A DNA stretch of 64,000 bases from Anisus vortex. Its lineage: Eukaryota > Mollusca > Gastropoda > Planorbidae. A program made the position numbers and the translations under genes. The notes below the pieces were generated by a model, which did not search any database, was not told the DNA's origin, and was given only the letters and a program-made list of their open reading frames with translations. Shown one piece after another: positions 61,386-64,000 of this stretch. Location of the stretch: assembly GCA_949126835.1 (NCBI GenBank), contig OX421495.1:20613079-20677078 (forward strand), read 5' to 3'. Numbering within the stretch: the first letter of the stretch is position 1; every line of letters starts with the position of its first letter.

Positions 61386-64000
61386 CAATTTTACAAGAAA
61401 ACTTAACGCAAATGTAGCTTCCATGTCTTTTTTTTTTGGTTGCATTTCAAACAATTTAATTATTTTAATTTTAATCCTAAGAGGATTGCTATAAAAAAAC
61501 ACAGTCAAAACAACGCACATTTATTCTGCCCTAAATATACACCAATGCATAAAAAAATTAGATAAGTCCAAACTGGCCTTTTTCTTTTGTTTGAACTTAT
61601 ATACAACTCTATAGGCTAAGAAAACGAAGTGACATGCTTGAAATTAAAACATCAGTATTTTGTTTGCACCGTTGGCATTGAAGTCGCATTATGGGGGGCT
61701 GTGACAAATAATATAAGCAAATATAAACATGGTGCTGCTTCTGTACCACAAACATGGCTGGTCTCGGCAGTGTGGAAGAGATTTTTCTATGAAATTCATT
61801 GAAATGTAGGGCCTAGGCTATTTTTTATATTCTGCAATAGTCGCTTCTTTTATAATACTAGCGTTTTTTTTTATTTTGGAGACTCTTCGCGCTCCTCTTC
61901 CCTTAACCCCCCCCCCCTTTTTTTTTAATAAGCTTATTGTTATTTAAATTGAAATGTCTACTACAACCGTCCACTGTTACAAACAATTTTTTGTTTTCTC
62001 TCTTTAGGTTAAGTTTAAAAACCCGTAGACCTATTTGAATGAAAATATGAATGATTAATTGTATGAATATGTATGAAGGTGTCGATTAGCTTGAGTTTAG
62101 GCCTACATTCCTACGTGTTGTATTTGTGGAATTAATTACGTAGACTACTGCAATTAAATGGAATTGTATAACAGAGTTGACAAGATTGTCCCAGTCAGTC
62201 CTAGGTATATTTGATCAATAGAGTCTATGAAGCAGCGTTCATAAGATTTACTGAGAGTGTCCCTAAATCTACTAAATCTTCTCAGCTCTGACATTAATTG
62301 ACGAAAAGTAAAGGCGCCTTGGCATTGTGCTCGCCGCACAATTCCCTAGACTATAGGCTAAGCAATGGCAACGGAAACTTATCATGGTTGATTAACTGTC
62401 CTAAAAAAGCTTTTAAAGAAAAGTGTTGTTGTTTTTTTTAAGTTTTAAGCATATAATAAAAGAAAATCAACCCCCCCCCCCCTTCCTTTTATTATACGCC
62501 CATGAATTATACTTCATTGGATGACAAGCCTACTCGAATGTAGCCCTAACTCTGCCCATTTCGATAAACCTTTTCTATATATAGGCCTTTTCAATCAATG
62601 ATTGGAAACAGCTGTTCTCATTCTCAGGTAAACACCTGTGCCACCTGTGTGTTTTATAACATCACATTAGACTTTACTTGTGACATTTAGCCTAAATAAT
62701 TTAGGTCTACATTTTCGTTCTTTGTTACGTCAAGTTAGCCTATGAACGTCTGCTTCTTGCACGTTGAGTAGTCTTACATTGACCGAAAAGAAGCCTTTTA
62801 AAAAGATGCGTCATATGCGTTACATAGGCTATTCGTATATCAACTTACTTCTATCAAAAAGATTATTGCGTTGTTCCATTAGTTTGTTATTTAAGATAAG
62901 ATAAGATAAGATTTCTTTATTGATCCAAACAAATGGAACTTTGTCTTGATTACAGATGTTTTGTCATTCAGCATATTTTAAACAAAATAAAAAAATGTTG
63001 GCCTATTGAATTATTATTTTATATTCAACAATAACTCCACTTATTTGGTTTAAGTGTAGGCCTAATTGTTTTTGTAACAAACAAATTAAATCCAAATATT
63101 ATATATAGGCCTATTTGTTTTAAACATTTAAAGTTTGGCATATAGTATATAGCCTTAAATTTGATTTGTGTATTCATCACTAGCCTATATTGTGGACCAG
63201 AGTCGTCCTTGACTTGAGATCGCAATAATCTTACCAAAAGGTTATAGTGCAAGGGGGAGCATCTGGTTTAGATGTAGTAGACATAATAATATAATTAGCC
63301 TAAGTTTAAAATAGTTGGGAGTGTGGGTTAGATCAATAAAACACGAAATGAAAAGTTGAGCAAATATAGCTCAATATATATATATCAATATATATATATA
63401 GCCTATATATCGGCCTAAGTACAGGCTTATCATGAATCTATAGGAATCAATGAAATTTATAAAAGTAAAAAATGTGATACAATAATATGCAATGCATAAT
63501 AGTAGGCCTAATTATTATAAGAAGTATATATTAGGCTTACATGGTTATGTCTACTTTTGGAGTGTGTTGTCATTTTGTTTTTACTGTCTAAATAATCATT
63601 AAAGCAAAAAAAAATGAAATAAATAAAGCTACAATCAATAATGCAACATGTGCTTTTGCTCAGGAATTTATTGTTGTCTCTTTCTTTTTTCACTGTTAGC
63701 CAAAATGAAAAGTGAAGACTGTGGAAAATGGCGGAGATTAATTCACAATAATTACCATATAGGCCTAAAGCGTGTGTGAGTAATTCATAGAGAAACGTTG
63801 TGCGCACGCTCTTAAAGGCAACGGCTTGCACTGGTGTATAAACAAACACTCGAACGTCGTATTACTCATATAGGCTACAAAAACATTGTGTTCAACTGTG
63901 TTTGTTGAGGATGGTTGATATTGATAGCTGGGAACACATCTTCACAGCGTACCGTGTTGTTATTGTATTCACACGTGTTTCTCATAGGCCTATATTTTCT
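61386..64000. other. intergenic stretch with repeat remnants
   Basis: Apart from the SINE remnant, no gene is recognised. C runs lie near 61907 and 62471. A (GATAA)n run at 62893-62915 followed by TTTCTTTATTGATCC resembles the 3' tail of a truncated LINE. TATATA runs lie near 63375. The right edge is cut by the window. Confidence 0.5.
62240..62385 (+). mobile_element. diverged SINE family A remnant
   Basis: Body words GAGTGTCCCTAAATCTAC, CAGCTCTGACATTAATTG, AAAGTAAAGGCG and GGCAACGGAAACT keep the family order but are strongly diverged. The head is absent. Confidence 0.55.

Overview
This is animal nuclear DNA. It carries intron-rich genes with GT-AG splice sites, tRNA-derived SINEs, LINE remnants, many short TIR transposons and many minisatellites. 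The frequent TAGGCCT-type words and the repeat mix suggest an invertebrate, perhaps a gastropod mollusc. That placement is an impression, not a demonstrated result.

Two genes are solid, arranged head to head. On the minus strand is XRN2, the nuclear 5'-3' exoribonuclease, with its start at 47854. I resolved 30 phase-consistent exons down to 26845 and one tentative last exon at 26433-26506. All seven expected catalytic acidic residues are present. On the plus strand, 49242-59929, is a 17-exon gene for a 692-residue HEAT/ARM-repeat protein that I cannot name. About 1.4 kb separates the two start codons and probably holds both promoters.

Layout: 1-700 is a 41-bp tandem array. 700-24690 is mostly non-coding, with microsatellites, poly-G/poly-C runs, SINE copies, LINE scraps and several hAT-like elements. 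It has one weak candidate terminal exon, at about 20.15-20.22 kb on the minus strand. 24695-26321 is a 1.6-kb non-autonomous hAT element. 26.4-47.9 kb is XRN2, whose introns hold hAT-, piggyBac- and Mutator-like elements, SINEs, a LINE fragment and five minisatellites. 47.9-49.2 kb is the shared 5' region. 49.2-61.2 kb is the HEAT-repeat gene with its 3' UTR. 61.2-64 kb has only repeat remnants.

The most unusual structures are where repeats meet splice sites. A 51-bp tandem triplication copies the end of an XRN2 exon with its 5' splice site, one extra copy staying in frame. A 36-bp array of about 24 copies, each with branch-point-like and pyrimidine-rich sequence, ends a few bases from an XRN2 3' splice site. 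A transposon whose 8-bp target duplication spans a 5' splice site lies in the HEAT gene. A copy of an XRN2 exon edge sits beside a 22-bp satellite. No bacterial-type systems, CRISPR arrays or intact transposases were seen.
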